Source: a virus
IMG/VR virus record: IMGVR_UViG_3300007734_000549
Location: 1-28,873 of that record
Length of the DNA: 28,873 nucleotides
Reading direction: 5' to 3' (one strand)
In this document: in pieces, positions 12,815 through 20,621 of the stretch
How the letters are laid out: every line of letters starts with the position of its first letter
Position numbering within the stretch: the stretch's first letter is position 1
The notes under the pieces: generated by a model
What the model saw: only the letters and a program-made list of their open reading frames with translations
Told to the model about the DNA's origin: nothing
The model's database searches: none
Program-made: the position numbers and the translations under genes

Positions 12815-13921
12815 TTGGAGACACCGACCGCCATCGAGACGCCGGCCGCACCCGTTGCGGCGCCGACTCCTGCCCCTGCGACCGTCAGCGCCTCCCTGGA
12901 TGCGGTCGGCAAGGGCGATTTCTCGGCGTTCCACGACTCCGAAGCCGCCGCGCGCCGCGGTGCCCCGAAACCGAGCGTCGAAGCGAAGATTGAGACGCCC
13001 GCTGCCCCCGTCACGGAGTCGCAAGCAGCCACCACGACCCCTACGACCGAGGCGCGGGCGATCTCCAAGCGTCAGCAAGAGACGAACGAGCGGATTCGTC
13101 AGGCCGTCGAGCGTGCGACCGAAACGCTCCGGCGCGAAAACGAGCAGCTACGCCGTGGACCGACGCCAGCGCAGCCCCAGGCCCAGCCCGCGCAGCGTGA
13201 ACCCGAGTGGAAGCGATACGCGGCGATGCCGGACGCCCCCAAGCTCGCGGAGTTCGACTCCGTCGAGGATCACGCCGCCGCGATGGCCCTGTTTGTGGCC
13301 GATACACGCCACGCCGAGCGCACGGCGCACGAATCCTCGCGCACCGTCTCTGAGCAACTCACCGTCGCCCAGCAGGCGCGGGTTGAAGCGTTCGGCGCCC
13401 AGCTTGAAGCCGCCAAGACGGCGGATCCGACCTTTGTTGAAGCTCTGACCCCGGAAGTGCGCGCGCTGAAACCGTTCAGTGCCTTGCAGCCTGGGGAAGC
13501 GGGCGGCCCCGCCAACGTGGTCGCTGAGCAGATTTTCGATTCTCCTGTCGCCCCGCAGGTCTTGCGTCATCTCTCGACGCATCCCGAGGCACTGACGCGG
13601 CTCACCACGACGCCCGCGTCGATTCTGGCCCTGCCACCCGCGGCACAGGCCAAAGCGCACATCCAGTGGATCGTGCGCGAGTTCGGCAAGCTCGAAGCGC
13701 AATTTGAAACCGCCGAGGAGCCCGCAGTTCCAGACGCATCCGCGCGTCCTGTTGTGGATCCCCCGGCCTCACCCATTTCAGCGGCCCCGCCGCCGCTGCC
13801 CACGATTTCCCGTGCCGGACAAAGCGTTGACGCGAAAGCGGCGGCGCTCGCGAAAGGCGATTTCGCCGCCTTCTCGCAGTTGGAACGGGCCGACCGTGCG
13901 GCGAAGCGGCGATCCGCCTAA
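12815..13921 (+). CDS. Scaffolding protein
   Basis: The 368-residue protein directly precedes the coat gene. It is Ala/Pro/Glu-rich with a long charged helical part (AISKRQQETNERIRQAVERA, then TLRREN) and no fold of a known enzyme, as expected for a scaffold that is released on maturation. The motif KGDFSAF...RR lies near the N-terminus (residues 33-48) and recurs as KGDFAAF...KRR at the C-terminus (347-366), so both ends may bind the coat. TTG 12815 is chosen because AGGAG (12805-12809) lies five bases upstream; an earlier in-frame TTG (12797) sits inside the terminator T-run. The identification rests on position and composition. Confidence 0.75.
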   Translation: METPTAIETPAAPVAAPTPAPATVSASLDAVGKGDFSAFHDSEAAARRGAPKPSVEAKIETPAAPVTESQAATTTPTTEARAISKRQQETNERIRQAVERATETLRRENEQLRRGPTPAQPQAQPAQREPEWKRYAAMPDAPKLAEFDSVEDHAAAMALFVADTRHAERTAHESSRTVSEQLTVAQQARVEAFGAQLEAAKTADPTFVEALTPEVRALKPFSALQPGEAGGPANVVAEQIFDSPVAPQVLRHLSTHPEALTRLTTTPASILALPPAAQAKAHIQWIVREFGKLEAQFETAEEPAVPDASARPVVDPPASPISAAPPPLPTISRAGQSVDAKAAALAKGDFAAFSQLERADRAAKRRSA

Positions 13922-13944
13922 CCACATGACTGGAGTAGCCACAC

Positions 13945-15204
13945 ATGGCTAACGTTTTCAATAACGTCCAGACCAAAGCGAGCTGGGTGGCCATGAAGGG
14001 CCTCGACCTGCTCGTGAACGGTCTGCACGTCGCCCCGTATTTCGATACGAGCTACAGCGGCGAGTACGCGCAGAAGTTCGCGATCGGTCGCACCCTCACG
14101 ATCCCGCTCTCGCAGCGCATCCGTCCGCGCACGGACATGACCTACAACCCCGGCGCGATGGATCGGCCGACCACCACCCTGCCGATCGACCAGGTGCGCG
14201 GCTACGACCTGGAGTGGGAATCGATCGAAAAGGCGCTCGACATGGAGCGCGGCGAGGCGCGCGTCGAGGAGCTCTACCTGAAGCCGGCCGTCGCGTATCT
14301 GCGGCAGGAAGTGGACAAGTACTGCGCGCAGTTCGCGGCCCAGAACGCCAACATGGTGGTCGGAGCGCTCGGCACCAACGCGAGCACGCTGGATGCTACC
14401 TCGGCGGCGGCCAAGCAGGCGCTCGAGCAGATGGGCGGGATGCCGGATGACGGCGACGTCGCCGCGTGTCTCCCCCCGGCCGTGTTGCGGGCGATTAAGA
14501 CCAGCAACATCGGGTATTTCAACCCGCAGACGGATCTCGCCAAGACCTGGCGCAGCGGCAACATCGGCACCGCGGACGGGATGGACTTCTATTCGTCCAA
14601 CTCGCTCTACAAGCACACCGCGGGCACCTGGGCCAGCACCGTCTCGATGAGCGGCGCGAACCAGAGCGGATCGTCCATCCTGGTGAGCTGCACCAGCGGC
14701 GACACGTTCAAGCAGGGCGACAAGTTCACCATCGCGGCGGTGAACGAGGTCAACCTGATGTCGCGCATCACGACCACGACAGCGGCGGCCGGCACGAAGT
14801 ATTTCACCGTGACCGCCGACGTGACGGCGACGGCCTCGACGGCGACGATCCCCATCTATCCGCCGATCTACGGCCCGACGTCGAACTACCAGAACGTCGA
14901 TGCCCTGCCGGCGAACTCGGCGGCGCTCACGCTCTGGACCGGCACGACCTCACCGAACGGCAAGAGCGGCAAACTCGGGCTCGTGATCGCCCCTGGCGCG
15001 TTCCTGCTGGCGGCGGTGAAGCTCGAGGAGCCGACCGCGGTGGAAATCTGCAAGCAGTATCAGGATCCCAAGACGGGGATCGCGCTGCGGTTTATTCGGC
15101 AGTGGGACAACATCCAGAGCCGGATGACGAATCGGTTTGACATGACGTTCGGATGCGGTGTGGGGCTGGCTGAGCAGTCCAGCGTCGTCATCGCGTGCGC
15201 GTAA
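13945..15204 (+). CDS. P22-like major capsid (coat) protein
   Basis: The 419-residue product is close to the 430 residues of P22 coat. The N-terminus MANVFNNVQTKASWVAMKGL, the segment FAIGRTLTIPLSQRIRPRTD and a Thr/Ser/Ala-rich insert at about residues 225-310 (TWASTVSMSG... VTADVTATAS) match the HK97-fold coat with an inserted accessory domain, as in P22. The C-terminus (RFIRQWDNIQSRMTNRFDMT) is typical of P22-like coats. A weak GGAG lies about ten bases before the ATG. It forms the icosahedral shell. It is followed by an exported-type protein instead of the usual head-completion gene. Confidence 0.88.
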   Translation: MANVFNNVQTKASWVAMKGLDLLVNGLHVAPYFDTSYSGEYAQKFAIGRTLTIPLSQRIRPRTDMTYNPGAMDRPTTTLPIDQVRGYDLEWESIEKALDMERGEARVEELYLKPAVAYLRQEVDKYCAQFAAQNANMVVGALGTNASTLDATSAAAKQALEQMGGMPDDGDVAACLPPAVLRAIKTSNIGYFNPQTDLAKTWRSGNIGTADGMDFYSSNSLYKHTAGTWASTVSMSGANQSGSSILVSCTSGDTFKQGDKFTIAAVNEVNLMSRITTTTAAAGTKYFTVTADVTATASTATIPIYPPIYGPTSNYQNVDALPANSAALTLWTGTTSPNGKSGKLGLVIAPGAFLLAAVKLEEPTAVEICKQYQDPKTGIALRFIRQWDNIQSRMTNRFDMTFGCGVGLAEQSSVVIACA

Positions 15205-15215
15205 AGGAGATGACC

Positions 15216-15755
15216 ATGAAGCGAATCAATCTGCCTCTCGTCGGGCTTCTGGCGTTTCTCCTCGTGTGGAGCGGCGCCCCTCTCTCGGCGGCGATCACGC
15301 CGGGCGGCTTGCTCAGCAACACCACCCTCAGTGTCGCCATCAACAGCACGCAGACCACGCTGGTGTTGGCGTCGGCGTCCGCGAGTTCGGGATCGACATT
15401 CGGGGCACCGGCCGCGGGCCAGTGTCTCTACATCGATTACGAAATGATGCGGATCGTGTCCATCGCCAGCACCACGGCGACGGTGCAGCGAGGGACGGCG
15501 CGGCGCAGCTCGCACGCGGCCAGCGCGGTGATCCTGACCGGACCCTGTAACGGCTCACAGGGCGGGTTCATGCGGGCGGATCCGCCGAATATCGGAGGAA
15601 ACCAGGATTGCACGCTCTACGTGTTGCCGTGGGTGAATCAGCTCACGGGTGACTCGTGGTGGTGCGATCTGGTGAGCGCGACGAGCGGCACATGGAGCGT
15701 CACCAACACCGTCCAGAACAACGGCACGGCGGGCAGTCGGCGGGTCGCGCAGTAA
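15216..15755 (+). CDS. Signal-peptide-bearing adhesin/decoration-like protein
   Basis: The 179-residue protein starts with a textbook Sec signal: basic MKRIN, then LPLVGLLAFLLVWSGAPLSA, with cleavage expected near residue 26. The mature part is Ser/Thr/Ala-rich beta sequence (TTLSVAINSTQTTLVLASA..., YIDYEMMRIVSIAS, TVQRGTARRSSHAASA), a pattern I know from phage surface and fibre domains with V-x-RGT...HASGA. Two Trp-Cys-type sites (SWWCDL) may form disulphides. AGGAG (15205-15209) stands six bases before ATG 15216; the earlier ATG 15210 is too close. Export of a virion protein is unusual. Confidence 0.6.
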   Translation: MKRINLPLVGLLAFLLVWSGAPLSAAITPGGLLSNTTLSVAINSTQTTLVLASASASSGSTFGAPAAGQCLYIDYEMMRIVSIASTTATVQRGTARRSSHAASAVILTGPCNGSQGGFMRADPPNIGGNQDCTLYVLPWVNQLTGDSWWCDLVSATSGTWSVTNTVQNNGTAGSRRVAQ

Positions 15756-15775
15756 TCGCGGGAGGGCTGCTGGCG

Positions 15776-16174
15776 GTGACGCTGGCGGCCCTCTCGTGGC
15801 ACTCCAGCGCCGCGTTCACGTCTGAACGGGCGCTGTGGGCGCAGGCGCAGCGGGTCGCGCCGACATTGCCAGATCCGTGGATTCACGGGGCGATGGCAGT
15901 CTTAAACGCCGGCGATCCGCGCGAGGCGGGGCGCTGGCGCGAGGCTGAACAGTTACTCGATCGGGCGCGGTCAGTCGTCTCATCACAGTCCTTCACGGAG
16001 CAGCAATGGGCCAGGGATGCGATCAAGGCCACGACGGCGGTGATTCGCATGCGTCAGGGGCGACTCCTCGAGGCGTCGGCGCTGATGCAGGACGCGAAGC
16101 CGGACACGGCGCGGGGGCGACTCTGCGCGCACTTCCGCTCGGTGTGTGCCTTGGCGGCCTCGTCGGGCTCGTGA
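15776..16174 (+). CDS. Membrane/TPR fragment like the C-terminus of PMT/TMTC-type transferases
   Basis: The product (132 residues from GTG 15776) begins with the end of a transmembrane helix and continues with SERALWAQAQRVAPTLPDPW and TPR-like helices (REAEQLLDRARSVVSSQSF, GRLLEASALM). The S/T-x-x-LW...P motif followed by TPR is what normally comes after the last membrane helix of TMTC-like or Wzy-like transferases. ATG 15692, 64 bases inside the previous gene, would add a basic start and restore the full membrane helix. The gene overlaps the next one, which encodes the membrane catalytic half. It looks like a detached and relocated C-terminal module (inference). Confidence 0.55.
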   Translation: MTLAALSWHSSAAFTSERALWAQAQRVAPTLPDPWIHGAMAVLNAGDPREAGRWREAEQLLDRARSVVSSQSFTEQQWARDAIKATTAVIRMRQGRLLEASALMQDAKPDTARGRLCAHFRSVCALAASSGS

Positions 16175-17046
16175 TGCTGGCGACTCTGCGGATCTGGACG
16201 ATGCCGTTTGTCTACGACGATGCGGAGTGGATGGCGCAAAGCGCGGCTCAGTGGTCGGTCGGGGCCGTGCCGTTTCGATTCGCGCAGTGGCTGGGGGATG
16301 GTCTGCCGCGGGCCGCACATGCGGTCGTGCTCGGGCTCCATCTCATAAACGGCCTCCTGCTGTGGGTGGTCTCGCGGCGGTGGCTTTCCGAGACTGGGGC
16401 GCTGCTGGCGCTGACGCTGTTCTGGCTCCATCCCTTGCCGTTACAGGCGGTGTTCTACGTCACGGGCGGTCGCGAGGTGTGGCTGACGACGCTGACGCTG
16501 CTGGCGGTGCTCGGTGGCCTTCACGGCGGGGTCTTGGGCTGGACGCTCGGGATCAGTGCGTGGCTCTCGGCGGTCGGCGTAAAGACCAGCGCGCTGCCGG
16601 TGCTGTTGGCGGTGCCGTTCGTCTGGGCGTGCGCGCGGGGCTACGGGCGACTGCTCGCGGTGCTGCTGGTGTGCGTGGGGCTCTCGACGACGGGGCCGTG
16701 GGCGCTGTCTAGCGAGGCGGTACGGACGTGGGCGGTGAGCCTGACGCGCTATCTCGGATTTGTGGCGTGGCCGGACGGGTTCTCCATCGTGCATGACTGG
16801 CGGGTCGTGTCGCCGGCTATCGGCGGGGTGGCGCTGGCGGGGCTCCTTTGGCTTGGCGTCGTCGCGTGGTCGCGGTCGCGCGCGGCGTGGTGGGCGTGGC
16901 TCTGGGTGGTGGCGCTGACGTGCCCGCGGGCGCTGGTGAGCGGCCCCACGTTGACGGAAGCCCAGATGTATCTGCCCCTCGTCGCGGTGTGGATCGCGAT
17001 CGGGTTGGCGGTGGACGGTTTCAAGGAAAAGAGAGTGTATGGCTGA
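16144..17046 (+). CDS. Multi-pass GT-C glycosyltransferase half (PMT/TMTC-like)
   Basis: About 300 residues with eight to ten hydrophobic segments. Hallmarks of the TMTC/PMT group are visible: FVYDDAEWM just after the first helix (Asp25-Asp26, the usual catalytic acid site of the first outer loop), a helix with LHLINGLLLW, WLHPLPLQAVFYVTGGREVW (about 95-113) and TEAQMYLPLVAVWIAIG near the end. Such enzymes transfer sugars from lipid carriers to proteins outside the cytoplasm. GTG 16144 is chosen because it keeps the first membrane helix; ATG 16174 (TGATG overlap) would cut it. The C-terminal TPR part is missing here and lies in the upstream gene. A glycosyltransferase within capsid genes is unexpected. 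Confidence 0.65.
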   Translation: MCLGGLVGLVMLATLRIWTMPFVYDDAEWMAQSAAQWSVGAVPFRFAQWLGDGLPRAAHAVVLGLHLINGLLLWVVSRRWLSETGALLALTLFWLHPLPLQAVFYVTGGREVWLTTLTLLAVLGGLHGGVLGWTLGISAWLSAVGVKTSALPVLLAVPFVWACARGYGRLLAVLLVCVGLSTTGPWALSSEAVRTWAVSLTRYLGFVAWPDGFSIVHDWRVVSPAIGGVALAGLLWLGVVAWSRSRAAWWAWLWVVALTCPRALVSGPTLTEAQMYLPLVAVWIAIGLAVDGFKEKRVYG

Positions 17047-17257
17047 AGCAGGTAAAGCGTTCGATCTGATGAATCCCCCGGTATCGATCTCGGGTGGGGC
17101 GACAGGCTTTCAGGAATATCCGAAGCATCTGCGCCAGGCGGATGGCTCGATCGTGGTCGTGACGTCCCGCGAGGACGAGGCGGCGCACACGCCAGCGCCG
17201 GCCGCCGAAGAGCCAGTGAAGCGCGGCCCCGGTCGGCCTCGCACTGACGCGGCCTGA
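17039..17257 (+). CDS. Small virion-associated-type protein with AT-hook-like tail
   Basis: A 72-residue protein whose middle (FQEYPKHLRQADGSIVVVTS) resembles small proteins found next to coat and head-completion genes. The C-terminus KRGPGRPRTDAA contains RGRP-like GPGRPR, the core of an AT-hook that can bind the DNA minor groove. ATG 17039 overlaps the preceding gene by eight bases and the stop overlaps the next ATG (TGATG). Function unknown. Confidence 0.55.
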   Translation: MAEAGKAFDLMNPPVSISGGATGFQEYPKHLRQADGSIVVVTSREDEAAHTPAPAAEEPVKRGPGRPRTDAA

Positions 17258-18012
17258 TGTCGATTACCGCCCAGGATCTCATACGGCTCGCGCTGCTCGA
17301 GATCCGCGTGGCGCGATCGGGCGACGTCGTGAGCCCGAACCTCAACGCAGACGCGTTGCTGGTGCTCAATGAGTATCTTGATCGGCTCAACGTCACGCCG
17401 CGGGCACTGTACGACACGACACAGACCACGTTCACGCTCACGCCGAGTCTACAACCGCACACGATCGGCCTGACGGCGAATAGCCCAACCTTCAGCGTCT
17501 CGATCAACCGGCCAGCGCGCATCATCAGCGCCAATATCGTCTTGTCGGGGAATATCCGCGTCCCGGTGAACATCCTAAACGAACAGGGATGGGACGCAAT
17601 CACGGCGGGCGCGGCGGCGGGGCAGAGCGTCACGATCACGAGTTCCATCCCGACGGATCTGTTCTACAAGCCGACGTGGCCGAACGGCTCGATCTATCTC
17701 TGGCCGGTGCCGACCGCTAACAAGCTCGAGTTGCGTTTCGAGACGTTGCTCGCCTCGCTCGCGCTGACAGACACGTTCACCTTGCCGATGGGCTATCAGC
17801 AGGCGCTGCGGTTGACGCTCGCGGAGCTTCTTGCGCCGATGTGCGGGCAAGAGGTGTCCGCGGACACGAAGCGCGCGGCTCGAGACGCGCGCGAAGCGGT
17901 CTGGGGCACCAACGACGTCAGCCTTGATGCGATGCCGGATGTGGGCATGGCGGCCACGGGTCGCGGGGGCGGCTGGAACTACAAAACAGGACAGATCGGA
18001 GCCTCCCAATGA
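17257..18012 (+). CDS. P22 gp4-like head-tail adaptor/head completion protein
   Basis: The 251-residue protein starts with a helical segment (AQDLIRLALLEIRVARSGD, then LNADALLVLNEYLDRLN) like the N-terminus of P22 gp4-type adaptors that plug the portal. The middle is beta-rich with IYLWPVPTANKLELRFE and a late helix LPMGYQQALRLTLAELLAP, usual for this group. It is longer than P22 gp4 (166 residues), matching environmental relatives. Its place between coat and the gp10-like gene supports the call. Confidence 0.7.
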   Translation: MSITAQDLIRLALLEIRVARSGDVVSPNLNADALLVLNEYLDRLNVTPRALYDTTQTTFTLTPSLQPHTIGLTANSPTFSVSINRPARIISANIVLSGNIRVPVNILNEQGWDAITAGAAAGQSVTITSSIPTDLFYKPTWPNGSIYLWPVPTANKLELRFETLLASLALTDTFTLPMGYQQALRLTLAELLAPMCGQEVSADTKRAARDAREAVWGTNDVSLDAMPDVGMAATGRGGGWNYKTGQIGASQ

Positions 18013-18269
18013 TAGCGAATCCGCAATATACGGCCGGTGTGGCGATTACCAAGAGCGACACCGTGGACTTTACGAGCGTCGGCGGTGCGAACGAGCTGCT
18101 GTGCGATGCGATCTACGTCGGCGGGGCGGGCGTCGTGGTGGTGGCGTTTCAGGACAACTCCACGGCGTCGTTTACCTGCATCGCGGGGCAGATTCTGCCC
18201 GTGAAGGCGCGGCGGGTGAACAGCACGAACACCACCGCCACGCTGATGGTCGCGCTGTACGACCTCTGA
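18009..18269 (+). CDS. Small beta-rich virion protein (decoration/spike-type)
   Basis: An 86-residue protein beginning in an ATGA overlap. It has the layout SDTVDFTSVGGANELLCDAI, YVGGAGVVVVAFQD, then PVKARRVNSTNTTATLMVAL. I recognise this as a common small structural protein in phage head regions, with a D-x-Y-V-G-G-x-G core and a terminal beta strand ending VALY. It is probably attached to the virion, but the exact site is not known. Confidence 0.6.
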   Translation: MIANPQYTAGVAITKSDTVDFTSVGGANELLCDAIYVGGAGVVVVAFQDNSTASFTCIAGQILPVKARRVNSTNTTATLMVALYDL

Positions 18270-18272
18270 TTC

Positions 18273-18686
18273 ATGCCGATTCAGCGAACCGAAAGCGGGA
18301 CGTTTGCGGCTGGTGGGCCGGTGAAGAGATACCGCATGAAATCTGCGGGTGGACGACTTCAACTCGCTCACAGGTTGCGCGCGGAATCCGCACTCGGCAA
18401 GCCGTTGCCGCACAAGGCCGAAGTGCATCACGCCGATGGCAGCAAGCGCGACGACGCACCGCTCGTGATTTGTCAGGACCACGCTTATCACCGCCTGCTA
18501 CATCTGCGAACGCGCGTACTCAGGGCTGGCGGCGATCCGAACACTGAGCGCATTTGTAACGGGTGCAAGCAGATCAAGCCGCTTGATGCGTTTACTCCTG
18601 CCGCCGCGGCGCGCGGCGATTGGCAGTGTCGCGCGTGTCCTACGAAACAGGCTCGTCAATTACTACGTCGGAAGGTGGCGGCGTAA
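18273..18686 (+). CDS. HNH endonuclease (homing type)
   Basis: The 137-residue protein has an HNH-type core: GKPLPHKAEVHHADGSKRDD (His52, His53) and LVICQDHAYHRLLHLRTR. These are standard features of phage HNH nucleases, where the two His and the D-H-x-x-Y-H-x-L-L-H segment hold the metal. The C-terminal knuckles (Cys95, Cys98, Cys119, Cys122) around KPLDAF resemble those of the HNH gene at 5452. It lies between two structural genes with no overlap on either side, as expected for an intruding homing gene. Host DNA target unknown. Confidence 0.8.
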   Translation: MPIQRTESGTFAAGGPVKRYRMKSAGGRLQLAHRLRAESALGKPLPHKAEVHHADGSKRDDAPLVICQDHAYHRLLHLRTRVLRAGGDPNTERICNGCKQIKPLDAFTPAAAARGDWQCRACPTKQARQLLRRKVAA

Positions 18687-18687
18687 A

Positions 18688-20154
18688 GTGGCCAAATGGC
18701 CTGCTTTTATCGGGGGGAGTTATCCGGCGACGGCCTGGAGTGCCGACGTCGAAGATACCCTCAATTTGTACGTCGAAAAGATGGAAGTGCGCGGCGGGAA
18801 GAATCCTGACGGGATGCTGCTCCCCACGCCTGGGTTTACCAGTTGGGCCACGTCCTCATTGGTCGGCAGTCGCGGTGCGCTCTATTGCGAAGGGCGGCTG
18901 TTCTGGGTGATGGGCACGGCGCTGCTCGAAATCAGCAGCACGGGCACGATCACGAACCGCGGGACCATCGCGTCGGACGGGAACCCCGCGCAGTTGGCCT
19001 ATAACGGCATCGTCGGCGGCCATCTCGGGATTTGTTCCGGGGGCAACGTCTACAACTTCGTCCTGAGCAGTAATTCGCTCAGCTCGGCGCTGTTGACGGG
19101 CGGCTATACCCATCTCAGTGTCGCGCACGGCTACGGGCTGGCGTTCAATCCGACGACCGGCAAGGTCAATCTCTCGAATCTGAACAGCATGGCGACGTGG
19201 AGCGCGTCGAACTTCTTCCGCCGCTCGCTGTTTTCTGATCCGTGGCAGGCGATGTTCGTGGATCAGAACGCGCTGATATGGCTCCCTGGCACGGAGACGT
19301 TTGAAGTCTGGTACGACACCGGATCAGGGACGCAGCCGTGGGCGCCGCTCTCTGGTTTGATTGGTCGGTACGGCATCCGCGCGCCGTTTGCCTACGGCAT
19401 CAGCGGGCTGGGCCTGACCTGGCTGGCGAGCACGGGCGAAGGCGGGACGGATGTGGTGCGGACCACTGGATCGATCCCGAAAGTCGTGAGCACGTTTCCC
19501 ATCTCCACGGCGATTTCCAGTATTCGACGGAGCACCACGATCGCCAATGCCGAATGTGTGCCGTATCACATGGACGGGCACACGTTCCAGAATTTTTCCT
19601 TTCCCTCCGCGCCAGGCACTGCCCCGAAAACCCTCACCTACGACATGGAGGGGTCTGTCTGGACGAAGCGCGGCCAGTGGCTCTCTGCGTCGAGCAGCTA
19701 TGACGTGTGGGCGCCTCGCGTCCATGTGGACGCCTACGGCAAGCATCTCGTGGGCGATCGCGCCACCGGCACGATCTGGACGATGGATCCGACCGTCTCG
19801 ACGGACATCGACGGCAACGGGATCGTGCGGCAGCGGATCGCGCCGGGGATTACCGACGAGCACAAGCGCCATCCGATCGAACAGATCGAACTGTTGATGG
19901 ATGTTGGCGTGGGGCTCTCTGGAACTGGGCAGGGCAGCGATCCGCAGGCGATGTTGTCGGTGTCTGACGATGGCGGGCAGACCTACGGCAACGAACTGTG
20001 GGCGTCGATGGGGCGGATTGGGCAGTACCGCAAGCGCGTCTACTGGCAGCAGTTGGGGGCGAATCCTGACACGGTGATCAAGGTGCGCTGGTCGGATCCG
20101 GTGCCGGTGCGCGTCAGTGATTGCTGGGTCAATAACTTGGAATCAAACCGCTGA
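18688..20154 (+). CDS. P22 gp10-like packaged DNA stabilization protein
   Basis: The 488-residue protein is close to P22 gp10 (472 residues). Its N-terminus MAKWPAFIGGSYPATAW... DTLNLYVEK matches the family start (M-x-x-x-P-x-F-V-G-x-x-Y ... N-L-Y-x-E), and the rest is repeated beta strands with many Gly-Trp pairs. A late part with SVSDDGGQTYGNE and WSDPVPVRVSDCWVN is also typical. It caps the portal-gp4 channel. GTG 18688, two bases after the HNH stop, gives the family N-terminus; GGTGG lies upstream. In-frame starts inside the HNH gene give unrelated residues and are rejected. Confidence 0.82.
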   Translation: MAKWPAFIGGSYPATAWSADVEDTLNLYVEKMEVRGGKNPDGMLLPTPGFTSWATSSLVGSRGALYCEGRLFWVMGTALLEISSTGTITNRGTIASDGNPAQLAYNGIVGGHLGICSGGNVYNFVLSSNSLSSALLTGGYTHLSVAHGYGLAFNPTTGKVNLSNLNSMATWSASNFFRRSLFSDPWQAMFVDQNALIWLPGTETFEVWYDTGSGTQPWAPLSGLIGRYGIRAPFAYGISGLGLTWLASTGEGGTDVVRTTGSIPKVVSTFPISTAISSIRRSTTIANAECVPYHMDGHTFQNFSFPSAPGTAPKTLTYDMEGSVWTKRGQWLSASSSYDVWAPRVHVDAYGKHLVGDRATGTIWTMDPTVSTDIDGNGIVRQRIAPGITDEHKRHPIEQIELLMDVGVGLSGTGQGSDPQAMLSVSDDGGQTYGNELWASMGRIGQYRKRVYWQQLGANPDTVIKVRWSDPVPVRVSDCWVNNLESNR

Positions 20155-20621
20155 TGCCGCAAGCCCTTGGGCCGATCCCCTCGGATCAGGACATCACTGA
20201 ACAGGGCGGGCCTATTACGACCTATTTCCGCCTGCGCTGGCAGGAATTGATTGACAGCTTCACGAAGGTGCCAACGCTGGTGACGATCGACACGGGCGTC
20301 TTGGCGGCGGCGCTGGCGACGACGGCCGCGCAGACGGTGATCGCGCCGGGGATGTATCGGCTCGGGCTCTACATCCAGAAAATCACGGCGGATGGGGTGA
20401 ACTCGTCGCTCACGGTGACGGTGGGCTGGACAAGTCGCGGGATTCCGTTGACGAAGACGTTTACCGCGCTGACCACGGACACGATCGGCGCGAATGACAG
20501 CTACACCTGGGAGCTGTATTCGGACGCGAACAGCGACATCACGTATGCGGTGGCGTATGCGTCGAACACGCCGGGGAATATGACGTACCGCCTGAATGGG
20601 GCACTGGAAAAGCTGGCATGA
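20154..20621 (+). CDS. Virion structural protein of unknown role
   Basis: The 155-residue protein starts at an ATG overlapping the gp10-like stop by one base (TGATG). Its N-terminus ITEQGGPITTYFRLRWQELI is helical and resembles connector-attached proteins in environmental phages. The rest is beta-rich (RLGLYIQKITADG... VTVGWTSRG... TYAVAYASNTPG). Position after gp10 and the beta content suggest a tail-connector or small tail component. A tail needle is not supported because no long coiled coil is present. Confidence 0.55.
   Translation: MPQALGPIPSDQDITEQGGPITTYFRLRWQELIDSFTKVPTLVTIDTGVLAAALATTAAQTVIAPGMYRLGLYIQKITADGVNSSLTVTVGWTSRGIPLTKTFTALTTDTIGANDSYTWELYSDANSDITYAVAYASNTPGNMTYRLNGALEKLA

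Noticed and set aside
13927-13953. Eight-codon minigene before the coat protein
   Set aside because: The ATG at 13927 reaches a TAA at once and has no supporting signal; it probably occurs by chance within the coat leader.
16006-16143. ATG 16006 with GGAG as start of the glycosyltransferase-like gene
   Set aside because: It would add about 46 Gly/Ala/His/Asp-rich residues typical of an out-of-frame reading over the TPR helices; membrane topology is complete from GTG 16144.
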